Of a stretch of DNA of 57,990 bases, positions 46,553 to 53,023 are shown piece after piece (the stretch's first letter is position 1; each line of letters starts with the position of its first letter). The notes below the pieces were generated by a model. That model ran no database searches, was not told where the DNA came from, and saw nothing but the letters and a program-made list of their open reading frames with translations. The DNA is from a virus. The stretch is taken from positions 1 through 57,990 of IMG/VR virus record IMGVR_UViG_3300032093_000153. One strand, written 5' to 3'. The position numbers and the translations under genes are program-made.

Positions 46553-46830
46553 AATTTTTTCAAGTTGCTAAATGGTCTCATCGTGAAGACTTTGGGCACG
46601 AATGGTACGTTCAATTCCTCTTTACAGACCGTTGGACACTTCTTCAAACATCTGTAAGTTGGAATGATTTTCCTTCTTGGCCCTACATTCAAATCACTTC
46701 TGGTAGTAATGGTCTGCTGAGTATTTTGTTCTGGATATATAAGTTCGGATTTGATATTGGATTTATTGAACGCACTTGGAATTGGGAACGACTGGAGAAA
46801 TTAAATGAAGACGAAACTGAATTGGTTTGA
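46549..46830 (+). CDS. Hypothetical aromatic-rich protein
   Basis: 93 aa, Trp/Phe-rich (FLFTDRWTLLQTSVSWNDFPSW) with a hydrophobic stretch GLLSILFWIYKFGF. Overlaps both neighbours. Not recognised. Confidence 0.55.
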   Translation: MKFFQVAKWSHREDFGHEWYVQFLFTDRWTLLQTSVSWNDFPSWPYIQITSGSNGLLSILFWIYKFGFDIGFIERTWNWERLEKLNEDETELV

Positions 46831-47167
46831 ATATTACTTCGGTCATTGTTTCCAGACTGGTTGGAGAGAAATCTGGAACAACTTCAAGATGTGGAGAGAC
46901 CTTATCAGTGGAAACTATGACAACTATGCTCTTCTGAAAACTGATGACCCCTATCAAGAATGTTATGATTGGTTCTGGACTTCTATCAATCTTGATGAAA
47001 CATATCCCAAAGAGTTTCTTGAATACCTGATGGAAATGTGTGATAGAATTGATAGAGGTGAAGAGAAACTGATTCCATTCACCAAAGAAATGTTTGATGA
47101 CCTTGATGACCTTGTAGGTAATTTGATTGATGATTTGAAACTTGATGAGGAGTTGGACGAAGAATGA
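46805..47167 (+). CDS. Hypothetical acidic protein
   Basis: 120 aa, acidic C-terminus (DDLDDLVGNLIDDLKLDEELDEE). Starts 26 nt inside the preceding gene. Not recognised. Confidence 0.55.
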   Translation: MKTKLNWFEYYFGHCFQTGWREIWNNFKMWRDLISGNYDNYALLKTDDPYQECYDWFWTSINLDETYPKEFLEYLMEMCDRIDRGEEKLIPFTKEMFDDLDDLVGNLIDDLKLDEELDEE

Positions 47168-47475
47168 TTGGATTGATTGCTGGACTGACTTGTGGAATTG
47201 CAACTTACTATGGAGTAGGTGATGGTTTTGATGGTCAGAGAACTGCATCAGGAAAAAGATTTGATGCTTATGCCCATACCGTAGCCCATCCTTATCTTAA
47301 GTTTGGAACACGACTTCGGATTACAAATCAAGACAATAGGAAACAAGTTTATGTGACCGTGACTGATAGAGGTCCATATTCTCACGCTGATATGGATATG
47401 AGTTATGGAGCATTTCGTAAGATTGCAAATGTTAATAATGGAAATGCAACTGTTTGTTGGAGAGTAGTTGGATGA
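47164..47475 (+). CDS. RlpA-like double-psi beta-barrel protein
   Basis: 103 aa. ATYYGVGDGFDGQRTASGKRFD, TVAHPYLKFGTRLRITN and VYVTVTDRGPYSHADMDMS are the RlpA pattern, with the catalytic-type Asp in VTDRGPY and His before PYLKFGT. RlpA proteins bind or cleave peptidoglycan glycan strands. The N-terminus is a weak hydrophobic leader (LIAGLTCGIA). A role in lysis or wall access is inferred. Confidence 0.8.
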   Translation: MIGLIAGLTCGIATYYGVGDGFDGQRTASGKRFDAYAHTVAHPYLKFGTRLRITNQDNRKQVYVTVTDRGPYSHADMDMSYGAFRKIANVNNGNATVCWRVVG

Positions 47476-47630
47476 TGAAGAAACTACCTGATAAAAAAGA
47501 ACTTGATATAATTTGGACTGTTGCCACCAGTTCCGCAATTGAAAGTGGCACAAGGCCCCACCTAATTTTTGCCCGACTGCTGTATGATGAGTTGTCGGAC
47601 GAAGAGTTCCCTTACAAACTTGCTGACTAA
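47472..47630 (+). CDS. Small hypothetical protein
   Basis: 52 aa from ATGATG at 47472, helical. The coding region contains the GTGGCACAAGG-39-TATGAT promoter-like module. Similar in plan to short ARLLYDELSDEEFP-type proteins; unknown. Confidence 0.5.
   Translation: MMKKLPDKKELDIIWTVATSSAIESGTRPHLIFARLLYDELSDEEFPYKLAD
47544..47588 (+). promoter_or_regulatory. Box promoter variant AGTGGCACAAGG-39-TATGAT (intragenic)
   Basis: Box at 47544 and TATGAT at 47583-47588, inside a small gene, ~45 nt before the next ATG. Confidence 0.5.
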
Positions 47631-47632
47631 TT

Positions 47633-47914
47633 ATGAGCTTTTCTAAAACAATTTCAGTCTTTGCTGCTCTTGCAAGTATCTTTGCTGCTGGTGCCACTGG
47701 TTGGAAACTGGCAGATTCACAAAAAGAAGTTCCTTTGACTCCATTGGACCAAAAGGTAATGGAACTGGAAAAGAAACTTGACCAAGCACAACAACCACAA
47801 GTTGCTCCAGAACCAGTCAAACTTCCACCACCTACAGTTCAAACAGTAGCACCACAACCTGCTATACTGCCACCACCTCCACCACCAGTAACTACTACTG
47901 AGGTAACACAATGA
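47633..47914 (+). CDS. Membrane-anchored Pro-rich protein
   Basis: 93 aa; N-terminal hydrophobic helix (ISVFAALASIFAAGATGW), short coiled coil, then a Pro-rich tail (PAILPPPPPPVTTTE) suited to span periplasm. Function unknown. Confidence 0.6.
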   Translation: MSFSKTISVFAALASIFAAGATGWKLADSQKEVPLTPLDQKVMELEKKLDQAQQPQVAPEPVKLPPPTVQTVAPQPAILPPPPPPVTTTEVTQ

Positions 47915-48171
47915 AAACTGAAATGAATAAGGACGAATACTACAACTGGATTGCCGAAAATGATTCATATCCAGAACATTCTCATAAGTGGATAGTGGGA
48001 CTTTATAACAAATATGAAGGTGTAGAAGCACTTCACCGATACTTTGGAGTTTTTGAAACTCAAAATGAAGCACGAATTTTTGCTTCAAACTATAAGGACA
48101 AATATACAAAACCAGGATTTATTTCCAAAACCAAAATCTTCCCACTCTGTGAGGTAGTAAAGGACACTTGA
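47911..48171 (+). CDS. Hypothetical protein
   Basis: 86 aa, soluble. GVFETQNEARIFASNYKDKY suggests a small alpha/beta fold. Ends in GACACTTGA, which is also the first part of the next promoter module. Confidence 0.55.
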   Translation: MKTEMNKDEYYNWIAENDSYPEHSHKWIVGLYNKYEGVEALHRYFGVFETQNEARIFASNYKDKYTKPGFISKTKIFPLCEVVKDT

Positions 48172-48174
48172 AGA

Positions 48175-48218
48175 ACTGGCACAGGGCATCTCCACAGGTG
48201 CCCTTTTTGGTCTATAAT
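48175..48218 (+). promoter_or_regulatory. Box promoter ACTGGCACAG-38-TATAAT with built-in terminator
   Basis: Box at 48175, TATAAT at 48213-48218, and a terminator stem between them. Confidence 0.8.
48184..48208 (+). terminator. Rho-independent terminator within the promoter module
   Basis: GGGCA-tctccacagg-TGCCC followed by TTTTT. Confidence 0.75.
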
Positions 48219-48241
48219 GACTTCATACACATAGAAACCTT

Positions 48242-48613
48242 ATGATTGACTTTACAAAACTTACAGACGAAGAGTTACTTCAACATCGAAATGATATTAA
48301 TGATTATATTCAAAATATAAAAATAAAAGAACCCAATTTTCATCTACACAAATCAATTCAAATTGAACATACTTCCTGTGTAAATTCGGATACTCTTATT
48401 CCAAATCTTGAGTTTAAGATTTCTGTAAATAAAGAAGATGTGGAACACTTTAGACATTTGTGGGAAGAATATTACAATAAACAAAATCAATTTTATAGAT
48501 ATCATCGTTCACTTCCACCAGAAAAACAAGTAACAGTTGATATTAAACACGAAATAGAAAGACAATTTGTGGATTATCTCGATTCCTTATTTCCTGTTGT
48601 TCATTATGGGTGA
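48242..48613 (+). CDS. Hypothetical protein
   Basis: 123 aa, helical N-terminus (FTKLTDEELLQHRNDINDYI) like that of 57038, then a beta-rich middle and helical tail. Not recognised. Confidence 0.6.
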   Translation: MIDFTKLTDEELLQHRNDINDYIQNIKIKEPNFHLHKSIQIEHTSCVNSDTLIPNLEFKISVNKEDVEHFRHLWEEYYNKQNQFYRYHRSLPPEKQVTVDIKHEIERQFVDYLDSLFPVVHYG

Positions 48614-48626
48614 TGACACTTGACGA

Positions 48627-48670
48627 ACTGGTACAAGACCCCACCAATCCCCCTGTGGATGCCTTATAAT
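48627..48670 (+). promoter_or_regulatory. Box promoter ACTGGTACAAG-38-TATAAT
   Basis: Box at 48627, TATAAT 48665-48670, then ACTCTCATACACACAAAGG leading to the next ATG. Confidence 0.75.
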
Positions 48671-48693
48671 ACTCTCATACACACAAAGGACTG

Positions 48694-48834
48694 ATGACTG
48701 AATTTATTTTTGGATTTGAAAACTTTTTGATTTCTGTGGAAAACTGGAGTCTTATTCTAAAAACTTCTGTTCATCCCAATCATTTTTGGAATGTGCTAAA
48801 TTTGGGGTGGAAAGATATGTATGACCTACTTTGA
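48694..48834 (+). CDS. Small hypothetical protein
   Basis: 46 aa (MTEFIFGFENFLISVENW..), aromatic, helical. Flanked by two copies of the same ~40-bp promoter/leader. Not recognised. Confidence 0.45.
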   Translation: MTEFIFGFENFLISVENWSLILKTSVHPNHFWNVLNLGWKDMYDLL

Positions 48835-48870
48835 TTTCTTATAATACTCTCATACACACAAAGGACTGAT
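48832..48870 (+). promoter_or_regulatory. Duplicated -10/leader segment
   Basis: TTATAATACTCTCATACACA and the following CAAAGGACTGATGACTGA repeat the sequence at 48664-48700, but the upstream ACTGGCACA box is not repeated. Confidence 0.6.
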
Positions 48871-49084
48871 GACTGACCAACGACTAATGGAACTCTGGGG
48901 AGATGGAACTGAGTTTGGTATGTCTCCTGATATGATTGCTACTACCAATAACGAATTTATTACTATCCGTGATGTTGCTATGAGGTTTGCTGCTAAGGTT
49001 ATGGAAATTGAGTATCGAGAAGGTTATGATGATGGTTGGAAGGATGGTGTTGATAGTGTATTGACTGGTGCTATTGGAGGTTGA
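48869..49084 (+). CDS. Small protein of the MELWGDGTEFGM family
   Basis: 71 aa: MTDQRLMELWGDGTEFGMS.. REGYDDGWKDGVDSV. Paralogue of 51273-51488. The pattern VMEIEYREGYDDGW suggests a helix with a conserved acidic/aromatic face. Function unknown. Confidence 0.65.
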   Translation: MTDQRLMELWGDGTEFGMSPDMIATTNNEFITIRDVAMRFAAKVMEIEYREGYDDGWKDGVDSVLTGAIGG

Positions 49085-49085
49085 A

Positions 49086-49277
49086 ATGACTGAAAGAGCA
49101 AAAAGGATTATGAAAGCATATCAAAGAGCAAAAGAAAAATCTGTTTACTATGATGAAGAATGTGTTTCTGCTGCTATTCGTGAGATTGCTAATTGTTTTG
49201 AATGGGATAGTTATGGTCTTGCCGAATTGAATGCTGACGATTTTATTGAACTTGCTGATGAATTGGAGGCACTATGA
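49086..49277 (+). CDS. Small protein of the MTERAK family
   Basis: 63 aa: MTERAKRIMKAYQRAKEK.. VSAAIREIANCF.. FIELADELEAL. Paralogous to 46355, 49274 and 49620. Confidence 0.65.
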   Translation: MTERAKRIMKAYQRAKEKSVYYDEECVSAAIREIANCFEWDSYGLAELNADDFIELADELEAL

Positions 49278-49480
49278 CTGAACGAGCACAAAGGATTAGG
49301 GAAGCATTTTATCTCACTTTCGCAGATAAAAGACAAGATTTTATTATTGAAAAACTTAATGATGATGCGATTGCTAATGTTCTCCGTGAAGTCATCAACC
49401 AACTCCAACAAAGTCCTGGTGTGATTATGTGTGCTGATGTGTTAGAATTGTGTGAAGAACTTGAAGAGAAACTGAAATGA
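49274..49480 (+). CDS. Small protein of the MTERAQ family
   Basis: 68 aa: MTERAQRIREAFYLTF.. VLREVINQLQQ.. VLELCEELEEKLK. ATGA overlap with the previous paralogue. Confidence 0.65.
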   Translation: MTERAQRIREAFYLTFADKRQDFIIEKLNDDAIANVLREVINQLQQSPGVIMCADVLELCEELEEKLK

Positions 49481-49623
49481 CGTATAAAGGTAATGATGAA
49501 TATTCTAAGTATTTGATTTGTGTAGAACCTATACCTTTGCGTGAGGAAATTAATCTAAAATCTACAGTAATTAAATTACTCAAAAAGTGTTGGAATGTAA
49601 TTAGTAGGAGCAAACTGAAATGA
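49477..49623 (+). CDS. Small basic hypothetical protein
   Basis: 48 aa (MTYKGNDEYSKYLICVEPIP..), Lys-rich end. Inserted between paralogues with ATGA overlaps on both sides. Confidence 0.5.
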   Translation: MTYKGNDEYSKYLICVEPIPLREEINLKSTVIKLLKKCWNVISRSKLK

Positions 49624-49835
49624 CTACCAGAGCACAAAAAATCGTAGATGCTACGATGGAACTTACACTACGACCACAACAAGGAGACAGAGCAAAAGTG
49701 ATTGCTGCTGCTATTCGTGAGATTGTGAATGAACATCAATACTATCAGTTTTGTGACGAATCGGGTGTAGAAGATATGGTAGTTGATGCTCGGTTGCTTT
49801 ATGAACTTGCTGATGAACTGGAGGCACTCAAATGA
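49620..49835 (+). CDS. Small protein of the MTxRAQ family
   Basis: 71 aa: MTTRAQKIVDATMELT.. VIAAAIREIVNEHQ.. LLYELADELEALK. Fourth paralogue. Confidence 0.65.
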   Translation: MTTRAQKIVDATMELTLRPQQGDRAKVIAAAIREIVNEHQYYQFCDESGVEDMVVDARLLYELADELEALK

Positions 49836-50017
49836 TTTTAAATGAAGAAATCATCAAACTTGCTAACACCTATGGGTTTGATAGACACATAAGTAAAGCA
49901 ACAAACGACATTTACTGGGAATGTGATGAAGAAGACCTTCTGAAGTTTGCTCTAATAATTCACGAAATGGGTTATAATGAAGGTAGTTATGATACTTCAA
50001 TCGTAATGGGAGATTAA
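49832..50017 (+). CDS. Small acidic hypothetical protein
   Basis: 61 aa, acidic, with MGYNEGSYDTS near its end, reminiscent of the GY.DGW endings of the MELWGDG family. Overlaps previous stop. Confidence 0.55.
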   Translation: MILNEEIIKLANTYGFDRHISKATNDIYWECDEEDLLKFALIIHEMGYNEGSYDTSIVMGD

Positions 50018-50022
50018 AATGT

Positions 50023-50244
50023 ATGAAAAACTTTGAAGAAATTGATTGGGCAGTTTTGTCTGTATTCTTTATTATAATCGTTGCTGCTACTTCTATCACT
50101 TATAGTGAGCAACAACAACGAGCACTCTTTCAACAAACATACAATAAGAACTTGGAGTGTCGTCAAGCACTCAAAGACCAAACAGTGGGACGAATTACTG
50201 ATATTTGTGGAACTGTTCCCGTCATTGGTGATTTTGTGAAATGA
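50023..50244 (+). CDS. Small membrane protein
   Basis: 73 aa; one transmembrane segment (WAVLSVFFIIIVAATSITYS), then a segment with two Cys. Function unknown. Confidence 0.55.
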   Translation: MKNFEEIDWAVLSVFFIIIVAATSITYSEQQQRALFQQTYNKNLECRQALKDQTVGRITDICGTVPVIGDFVK

Positions 50245-50441
50245 ACGATGATTTTCCTATTGGAGCATTATGTTTTGGTATTCTCGCAACCGTTGCTGTT
50301 GTATTTCTTTTAGGTTCTCGGTTTGGTTTTGATGATGGTATGGTGAAAGGAAAGAACGAAGGTATTGTGTATTGCGTAGAGAAACCCAAAGAGTGTAAGA
50401 TTTCTTATGAATACATAAAATTACAGGAGAACCAGAAATGA
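50241..50441 (+). CDS. Small membrane protein
   Basis: 66 aa; transmembrane helix (GALCFGILATVAVVFLLGS), then CVEKPKECKISYEYI, like the tail of 46125-46358 (CNQKPLECKFKYDIL). Confidence 0.6.
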   Translation: MNDDFPIGALCFGILATVAVVFLLGSRFGFDDGMVKGKNEGIVYCVEKPKECKISYEYIKLQENQK

Positions 50442-50587
50442 TTGAAAACAAACAACTCACAGAATATCTCAAAGAAGTTCTCAATCCTCCTGATAATGTA
50501 GAACTCTCTGTTTATGATGAAGATAATAATGAAAAGGATTTGTCTAATGGTATTGTGAATGTATGGATAGAGGAGAACCACAAATGA
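50438..50587 (+). CDS. Small acidic hypothetical protein
   Basis: 49 aa (MIENKQLTEYLKEVLNPPDN..), ATGA-coupled on both sides. Not recognised. Confidence 0.5.
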   Translation: MIENKQLTEYLKEVLNPPDNVELSVYDEDNNEKDLSNGIVNVWIEENHK

Positions 50588-50883
50588 AACTCAAAATTGA
50601 AAGAAAAAGATTTGAAAGTGGTTCGCATTACTACTTGATTTATGAATGGTTCTGGTTCCACTGGGTTCGTCGTAGCGGACTTTTTGATACTCTGGACGAA
50701 GCAGAGAAAAATGCTGTAAGTATTCTGGAAGACGAAAGAGAGCAAAGAAAAATCAAAAAAGAAAACCCCGTGTATTATCAACTGGATGGTGATAAAATTA
50801 CATATAAGAAGGGTGATGGAAATGAAAGAGTTCTTATGGGAGAACCACCACTCAAATTAAAAAAAACGGAGAACCAAAAATGA
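50584..50883 (+). CDS. Hypothetical protein
   Basis: 99 aa from ATG 50584. Aromatic/basic start (SHYYLIYEWFWFHWVRRSG) then a helix and basic tail. Not recognised. Confidence 0.55.
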   Translation: MKLKIERKRFESGSHYYLIYEWFWFHWVRRSGLFDTLDEAEKNAVSILEDEREQRKIKKENPVYYQLDGDKITYKKGDGNERVLMGEPPLKLKKTENQK

Positions 50884-51041
50884 AATACCCCGACAAAGAA
50901 GAACGACGTAGAATTTATGAAAGTATGAAAAAAGAAATGGAGCAACCATGCAAATATAGTTGGATTCTTATTGATTTTAATGATAACTGGATTAAACATT
51001 ATAAAAAATTAAAAGAAGAATTTGGAGAATATTATGATTGA
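50880..51041 (+). CDS. Small hypothetical protein
   Basis: 53 aa (MKYPDKEERRRIYESMKK..), charged, helical. ATGA-coupled. Not recognised. Confidence 0.5.
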   Translation: MKYPDKEERRRIYESMKKEMEQPCKYSWILIDFNDNWIKHYKKLKEEFGEYYD

Positions 51042-51201
51042 AATGAGAGTTGTTGATAATGGACCGATGTGCCGTCCAGAAATCCAGTATCGTTTTATGT
51101 TGTTTTCTATTGGTCAGGGTGGTTATTTGTGCCCACCAAATGAGGATATGAAATGGTCTGAATGGAGAACTGCACCTTATGTAAAAGCAGAGGACACTTG
51201 A
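51034..51201 (+). CDS. Small hypothetical protein
   Basis: 55 aa (MIEMRVVDNGPMCRPEIQYR..). Its last codons GAGGACACTTGA form the start of the following promoter module. Not recognised. Confidence 0.5.
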   Translation: MIEMRVVDNGPMCRPEIQYRFMLFSIGQGGYLCPPNEDMKWSEWRTAPYVKAEDT

Positions 51202-51204
51202 AGA

Positions 51205-51248
51205 ACTGGCACAGTAGGCATCCAGAGTGGTCTGTGATGCCTTATAAT
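51205..51248 (+). promoter_or_regulatory. Box promoter ACTGGCACAG-38-TATAAT
   Basis: Box at 51205, TATAAT 51243-51248, 25 nt before the next ATG. Confidence 0.75.
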
Positions 51249-51272
51249 AGTAGGACAAACAAAGGAACTCCA

Positions 51273-51488
51273 ATGACTGAACAAGAACTAATGGAACTCT
51301 GGGGAGATGGAACAGAGTTTGGGATGAGTACTCTTGGTGCTGGTGTAATGACTGGTGCTATGAATAATGCCTTTCGTGAGGTTGCTGTAAAGTTTGCTCA
51401 ACGAGTTGCTGAAATTGAATATGAAAGAGGTTATACTGATGGTTGGGATAGAGAAAAATATTCTGGACTTGTAGGAGACCCACAATGA
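51273..51488 (+). CDS. Small protein of the MELWGDGTEFGM family
   Basis: 71 aa from ATG 51273. MTEQELMELWGDGTEFGMS.. VAEIEYERGYTDGWD; paralogue of 48869, in the same position directly after a box promoter. Confidence 0.65.
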   Translation: MTEQELMELWGDGTEFGMSTLGAGVMTGAMNNAFREVAVKFAQRVAEIEYERGYTDGWDREKYSGLVGDPQ

Positions 51489-51718
51489 CCCTTGTATCAA
51501 TTCATTATCATCATTCTTACAATCTTCCTATTACTTTTATTTCAAGCAAAGAAAGTTTTATCCGTGTTTGTGAAAAACTTCCAACTGACTGGGCACACCT
51601 TATAAATCAAGAAACTGGAGAAATCCTACACACTTGGAGGAAAGATACTCTTACTGTTTCTCAACCAACCTCCACTAAAATCTCACACAAACAATCTATC
51701 AACCGAGTAGAACGATGA
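51485..51718 (+). CDS. Small hypothetical protein
   Basis: 77 aa, His-rich start (SIHYHHSYNLPITFISS), basic tail. ATGA overlap. Not recognised. Confidence 0.5.
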   Translation: MTLVSIHYHHSYNLPITFISSKESFIRVCEKLPTDWAHLINQETGEILHTWRKDTLTVSQPTSTKISHKQSINRVER

Positions 51719-51942
51719 CTGAACAACGCAAACTATGCAAAGATTGTCTTTACTATGAGAAAAGTTGGTTAGGACATCTTTTTAGGGACAACTCATTTGA
51801 TAGGTGTTACAATCCAATCATAACTGGTGATTTGGTGACTGGAGAAAAAACAAGTATAAGTTGTAAATTTGCCAGAAATATTACGATGTATTGTGGTAGA
51901 GATGGTAAGCATTTTGAGCAACTGTGGGGGGATAAAAAATGA
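51715..51942 (+). CDS. Small Cys-rich (zinc-binding-like) protein
   Basis: 75 aa with CKDCLYYEK, CYNP, CKFARN and C in MYCGRDG, a spacing suggesting a zinc-binding fold. Function unknown. Confidence 0.55.
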   Translation: MTEQRKLCKDCLYYEKSWLGHLFRDNSFDRCYNPIITGDLVTGEKTSISCKFARNITMYCGRDGKHFEQLWGDKK

Positions 51943-52115
51943 CTGCCAATTACAAACAACTTGCTGAAGAACTTTACGATGTTCTAAAAAGATTGAAAAA
52001 TTTGATGGATGATGCAAATGGTAGTCCTATCAATAGATATGGAGTTAGTATTTCTCTTGCTGATAAAGTCATTCAAAAATACGAACAAGAAACAACCAGA
52101 GGAGACAGAAAATGA
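51939..52115 (+). CDS. Small helical protein
   Basis: 58 aa (MTANYKQLAEELYDVLKRLK..), ATGA-coupled on both sides. Not recognised. Confidence 0.5.
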   Translation: MTANYKQLAEELYDVLKRLKNLMDDANGSPINRYGVSISLADKVIQKYEQETTRGDRK

Positions 52116-52288
52116 CTAAACTATCATATGATGAATGGGAAAAATGGTATAAGGACACCAAATGCATAGTCACAGAAGAAGAGATTGAAAGTTGGAAAAC
52201 TCAATATTATGGTGGTCTGAATACTTATGAAGAATTTAAATCAATATTGAAGGATGAATATAAACGTTATTGTGAGGTAGAGGAATGA
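52112..52288 (+). CDS. Small acidic hypothetical protein
   Basis: 58 aa (MTKLSYDEWEKWYKDTKC..). A following ATG at 52285 opens a frame of only 15 codons, so 52289-52402 holds no convincing gene (possibly gene remains). Confidence 0.5.
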   Translation: MTKLSYDEWEKWYKDTKCIVTEEEIESWKTQYYGGLNTYEEFKSILKDEYKRYCEVEE

Positions 52289-52402
52289 CTGAAAGAAGAA
52301 ATTCAAGGATGGTGATGATGCTGGTCAAATAATAAATGAAATGATAATTCTACAAGTTCTAAAAGATATTTTTGATAAAGACAAAACGAGGACACTTGGA
52401 GA

Positions 52403-52447
52403 ACTGGCATAGGTGCCCTTGAAATCTGGTGCCCTTTGTCGTATAAT
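52403..52447 (+). promoter_or_regulatory. Box promoter ACTGGCATAGG-39-TATAAT
   Basis: Box at 52403, TATAAT 52442-52447, preceded by GGACACTTGGAGA. Confidence 0.7.
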
Positions 52448-52468
52448 AATCTTACAAACATAAAACGA

Positions 52469-52630
52469 ATGAACCACGCACTTATTCTGCTTCTTGCTGA
52501 TCTAACTTCTGTTGCCTGTGTGATTGGAGGAATCATTCTTGCTCTTCACGGGATTGCTGGTTGGGGATGGTTTCTCTTTATGTCTGGTTTGCTTTATACT
52601 TCTTATAGTTCTTCTAAAACTACTGATTGA
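52469..52630 (+). CDS. Small membrane protein
   Basis: 53 aa from ATG 52469 with two hydrophobic helices (ALILLLADLTSVACVIGGII and GWGWFLFMSGLLYTSY). Confidence 0.6.
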   Translation: MNHALILLLADLTSVACVIGGIILALHGIAGWGWFLFMSGLLYTSYSSSKTTD

Positions 52631-52632
52631 TT

Positions 52633-52848
52633 ATGACTGAACCACCAGATTGTTTGGGTGTTGTTGGTAAATGCACCGATTGTGAAAATCCTGTGTTAGA
52701 ATACCTGTGTAATCAATCTCTTTTGGAAGTGCGACCAGAAAGTAAAAACTTTGACTATTGGTTTTCTTGTAGTAATATTCTATGTAAAAATCATAGTGGT
52801 GGAGGTTCTTATGGATATTATTATGATGATTGGGTGGATGTGAAATGA
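52633..52848 (+). CDS. Small Cys-rich protein
   Basis: 71 aa from ATG 52633. CTDCENPVLEYLC and CSNILCKNH look like a zinc ribbon. Function unknown. Confidence 0.55.
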   Translation: MTEPPDCLGVVGKCTDCENPVLEYLCNQSLLEVRPESKNFDYWFSCSNILCKNHSGGGSYGYYYDDWVDVK

Positions 52849-52925
52849 AAAAACCTTATTTACTAATTGCGGGAGACAACCTGTATCCTTCTGCTTATAC
52901 TGATGAACAAAAGGTGAATAAATAA
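52845..52925 (+). CDS. Short open frame, possibly truncated by endonuclease insertion
   Basis: 26 aa (MKKPYLLIAGDNLYPSAYTD..) beginning with an ATGA overlap as in the other genes. The N-terminus looks like a normal protein start, but it stops just before the homing-endonuclease cassette. Confidence 0.4.
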   Translation: MKKPYLLIAGDNLYPSAYTDEQKVNK

Positions 52926-52938
52926 GAATGTCTATAAG

Positions 52939-53009
52939 AACCGCAATTCTCTACAGACAGATTAGGTGCTCTTTAGGGCACCTTTTCTATTATAAATACT
53001 AATGCGGTT
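52939..53009 (+). promoter_or_regulatory. Homing-endonuclease leader: inverted repeat, terminator, late promoter
   Basis: AACCGCA (52939-52945) pairs with TGCGGTT (53003-53009). Between them are GATTAGGTGC-tcttta-GGGCACCTTTTCT and TATAAATA (52991-52998). About 40 nt are nearly identical to 22135-22178. Confidence 0.7.
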
Positions 53010-53023
53010 TTTGTAGAATAGAA

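Noticed and set aside
52285-52335. ATG at 52285 (MTERRNSRMVMMLVK) as a gene of the MTERA family
   Set aside because: Only 15 codons, with no family match beyond the first four residues; treated as a remnant at most.
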